64,000 nt of DNA from an uncultured Alistipes sp. (GTDB lineage Bacteria; Bacteroidota; Bacteroidia; Bacteroidales; Rikenellaceae): positions 1-64,000 of the forward strand of contig URBK01000002.1 in the NCBI GenBank assembly GCA_900546065.1, in the 5' to 3' direction. The position numbers and the translations under genes were made by a program. The stretch's first letter is position 1, and the number at the start of each line of letters is the position of its first letter. This document shows, one piece after another, positions 63,007 to 64,000 of the stretch. The notes under the pieces are model-generated. The model saw only the letters and a program-made list of their open reading frames with translations, was not told where the DNA came from and ran no database searches.

Positions 63007-63079
63007 TGCGACGTGAAACAATAATAAAATGTTGTCCCGCTGTACGGGCTGTCACTCCTCGCACATCTCTACCGTGAAA
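62998..63079. repeat. 82-bp repeat, copy 2
   Basis: The second copy of 61141-61222; the single difference turns TAC into the TAA that stops the beta-helix gene. Here it contains the true 3' end of the GH110-like gene. Confidence 0.95.
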
Positions 63080-64000
63080 GGCACACGGTTATCCGATACC
63101 GCGAGGTCGCTGCGGCGCATGTGGTGCAGTTCGATGGTGCGGGCGGGAAAATCCTTCGCCACGCGGTTGCCGCGCACCGTCACGCGGCGGCAGCCGTCCA
63201 GCCGCAGCGTCGACCGCTGCCACAGGAAGGGTTCATAGTCGAAGGTAGGCTTGAGGCGGTTCCGCTCGAAACGGAGGTTCTCGACCGAGCGAGCGAAGAG
63301 TACGGGCGCATCGAAGCACTCGAACGTATTGTCACAGATGGTGATATTACGGTGATACGAGGGGCTGTCGGGAGAGTCGGGACGGAATGAGGGAGATATG
63401 GTTATCGGCGCCTCGCCCCACTCCCAGCGGTCACCCGTCTCGCAACCCGACGTGCAGCAGTTGACGAAACGGTTGTTGCGGATAGTAAGGTCGGTATGCG
63501 AGCCAGACTCGAACCAATGGTCGAGATCCCCCTCGATAAGTATCGCAGCACCTGCCGTATTGAAATAATTGTTCTCGATGACGACCCGACGCGGCGTTGT
63601 CACCAACATTCCGCGGGCACGGTTCTTCTTCTCGAAGCGGCAGTTGCGCACCACGAGTTCGGGCGTCCACGTCTTGTTCTCGAGGAACATGCCCTCCGTG
63701 ACCTCAGCAGGAACGGTATCCGAAAACTCGACCTCGTAAACGCCGTTGCGTTTGTTTATGCGCCGCACGACAAGCTCCGCGCCGCGGCGCATCGTCTCGC
63801 GGTCCACCACCCAAAGCGTATCCGTGGCGCCAATCGTCCAGCCGCGCCCGTCGATAAGGGCCGTACGTCTGTCCTTGAACGACTCTATGCGCGAATACGT
63901 GCCGCGCACGTTCATGAAGTCGTCGCCCTGACCCGCATGGGCGCAGCCGTCGATAAGGATGCGGCCGCGGCAGCAGGTGAAGTGCGAGGCGTCGGCAACG
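63052..64000 (-). CDS. GH110-like beta-helix glycosidase, partial
   Basis: The frame enters from the right edge, so the N-terminus and signal are missing; about 316 codons are visible. ADASHFTCCRGRILIDGC and HAGQGDDFMNVRGTYSRI resemble the DASHF...DDxxNVHGxY region of GH110 alpha-1,3-galactosidases. Beta-helix coils follow (VVIENNYFNTAGAAILIEGD; NITICDNTFECFDAPVLFA; VTVRGNRVAKDF). GH110 enzymes act on blood-group B and related alpha-galactosides. Phe and Arg replace residues usual in that motif, so specificity could differ. It ends 45 bp from the beta-helix gene on the other strand. Confidence 0.65.
   Translation of the reverse strand, partial: VADASHFTCCRGRILIDGCAHAGQGDDFMNVRGTYSRIESFKDRRTALIDGRGWTIGATDTLWVVDRETMRRGAELVVRRINKRNGVYEVEFSDTVPAEVTEGMFLENKTWTPELVVRNCRFEKKNRARGMLVTTPRRVVIENNYFNTAGAAILIEGDLDHWFESGSHTDLTIRNNRFVNCCTSGCETGDRWEWGEAPITISPSFRPDSPDSPSYHRNITICDNTFECFDAPVLFARSVENLRFERNRLKPTFDYEPFLWQRSTLRLDGCRRVTVRGNRVAKDFPARTIELHHMRRSDLAVSDNRVPFTVEMCEE

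Overview
The window is a GC-rich (by eye mid-to-high 50s percent) chromosomal stretch of an anaerobic Bacteroidota. An Alistipes-like (Rikenellaceae) gut commensal is the best guess. The reasons are: TTTG-N20-TAnnTTTG promoters instead of -35/-10 boxes, little Shine-Dalgarno sequence, SPII lipoproteins with acidic residues after the Cys, families typical of Bacteroidales (HU-CCDC81/SPOR, Porin_10, GxGYxYP, DUF4923, DUF2723, 6-bladed beta-propellers, NVEALA peptides), and heavy use of GCC, CGC and ATA codons. I see no rRNA, CRISPR array, insertion sequence or complete prophage. One tRNA-Arg(CCG) is present.

Layout. 1-2.1 kb: truncated rpe and two tandem outer-membrane beta-barrels. 2.2-5.5 kb: a GxGYxYP lipoprotein divergent from a GH10 xylanase lipoprotein. 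5.5-8.7 kb: rlmB, a DUF4153 membrane protein and a YgjP-type metallopeptidase. 8.7-14.5 kb, minus strand: Nim-like flavoprotein, tsaB, HAD phosphatase, MBL hydrolase, smpB, dnaG. 14.7-20 kb: TlpA-like lipoprotein, uvrB, TonB-dependent receptor. 20-24.5 kb, minus strand: GtrA, HU/SPOR, lgt, histidine kinase, S24-type regulator. 24.5-28.5 kb: tRNA-Arg, a gene-poor stretch with a palindrome on the ruvB promoter, ruvB, a phosphoesterase and a propeller lipoprotein. 28.5-30.4 kb: a low-GC island with two broken NVEALA-like peptide genes and another propeller lipoprotein. 30.5-40 kb: aroB, typA, DUF454, rpiB, ispE, phosphoesterase, nucleosidase, and a NifU-like/GGGtGRT pair. 40-55.9 kb: lytic transglycosylase, porin, pssA, manC, OPT transporter, pepT, flavin reductase, nadE, two DUF4923-like proteins, acyl-CoA ligase, queG. 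56-64 kb: a large DUF2723 protein, then a tandemly duplicated cassette whose two copies now carry different genes (TlpA-like and beta-helix), then a GH110-like beta-helix glycosidase cut by the right edge.

Most genes are housekeeping: replication and repair (dnaG, uvrB, ruvB), translation and RNA modification (rlmB, smpB, tsaB, queG, typA), envelope lipids and lipoproteins (lgt, pssA), isoprenoid, shikimate, NAD and sugar-phosphate metabolism. The accessory layer is outward-facing: lipoproteins, porins, glycan-active enzymes, peptide uptake (OPT plus PepT) and exported peptide/propeller proteins. Nearly every convergent pair is separated by a strong bidirectional hairpin.

The points that most deserve a second look are the duplicated cassette at 59.15-63.08 kb, which left an in-frame 13-residue fossil ORF at its junction; the decayed NVEALA/propeller island; the uncharacterised GGGtGRT/NifU-like pair; the palindrome over the ruvB promoter; and the rpe frame, whose second half does not look like the family.
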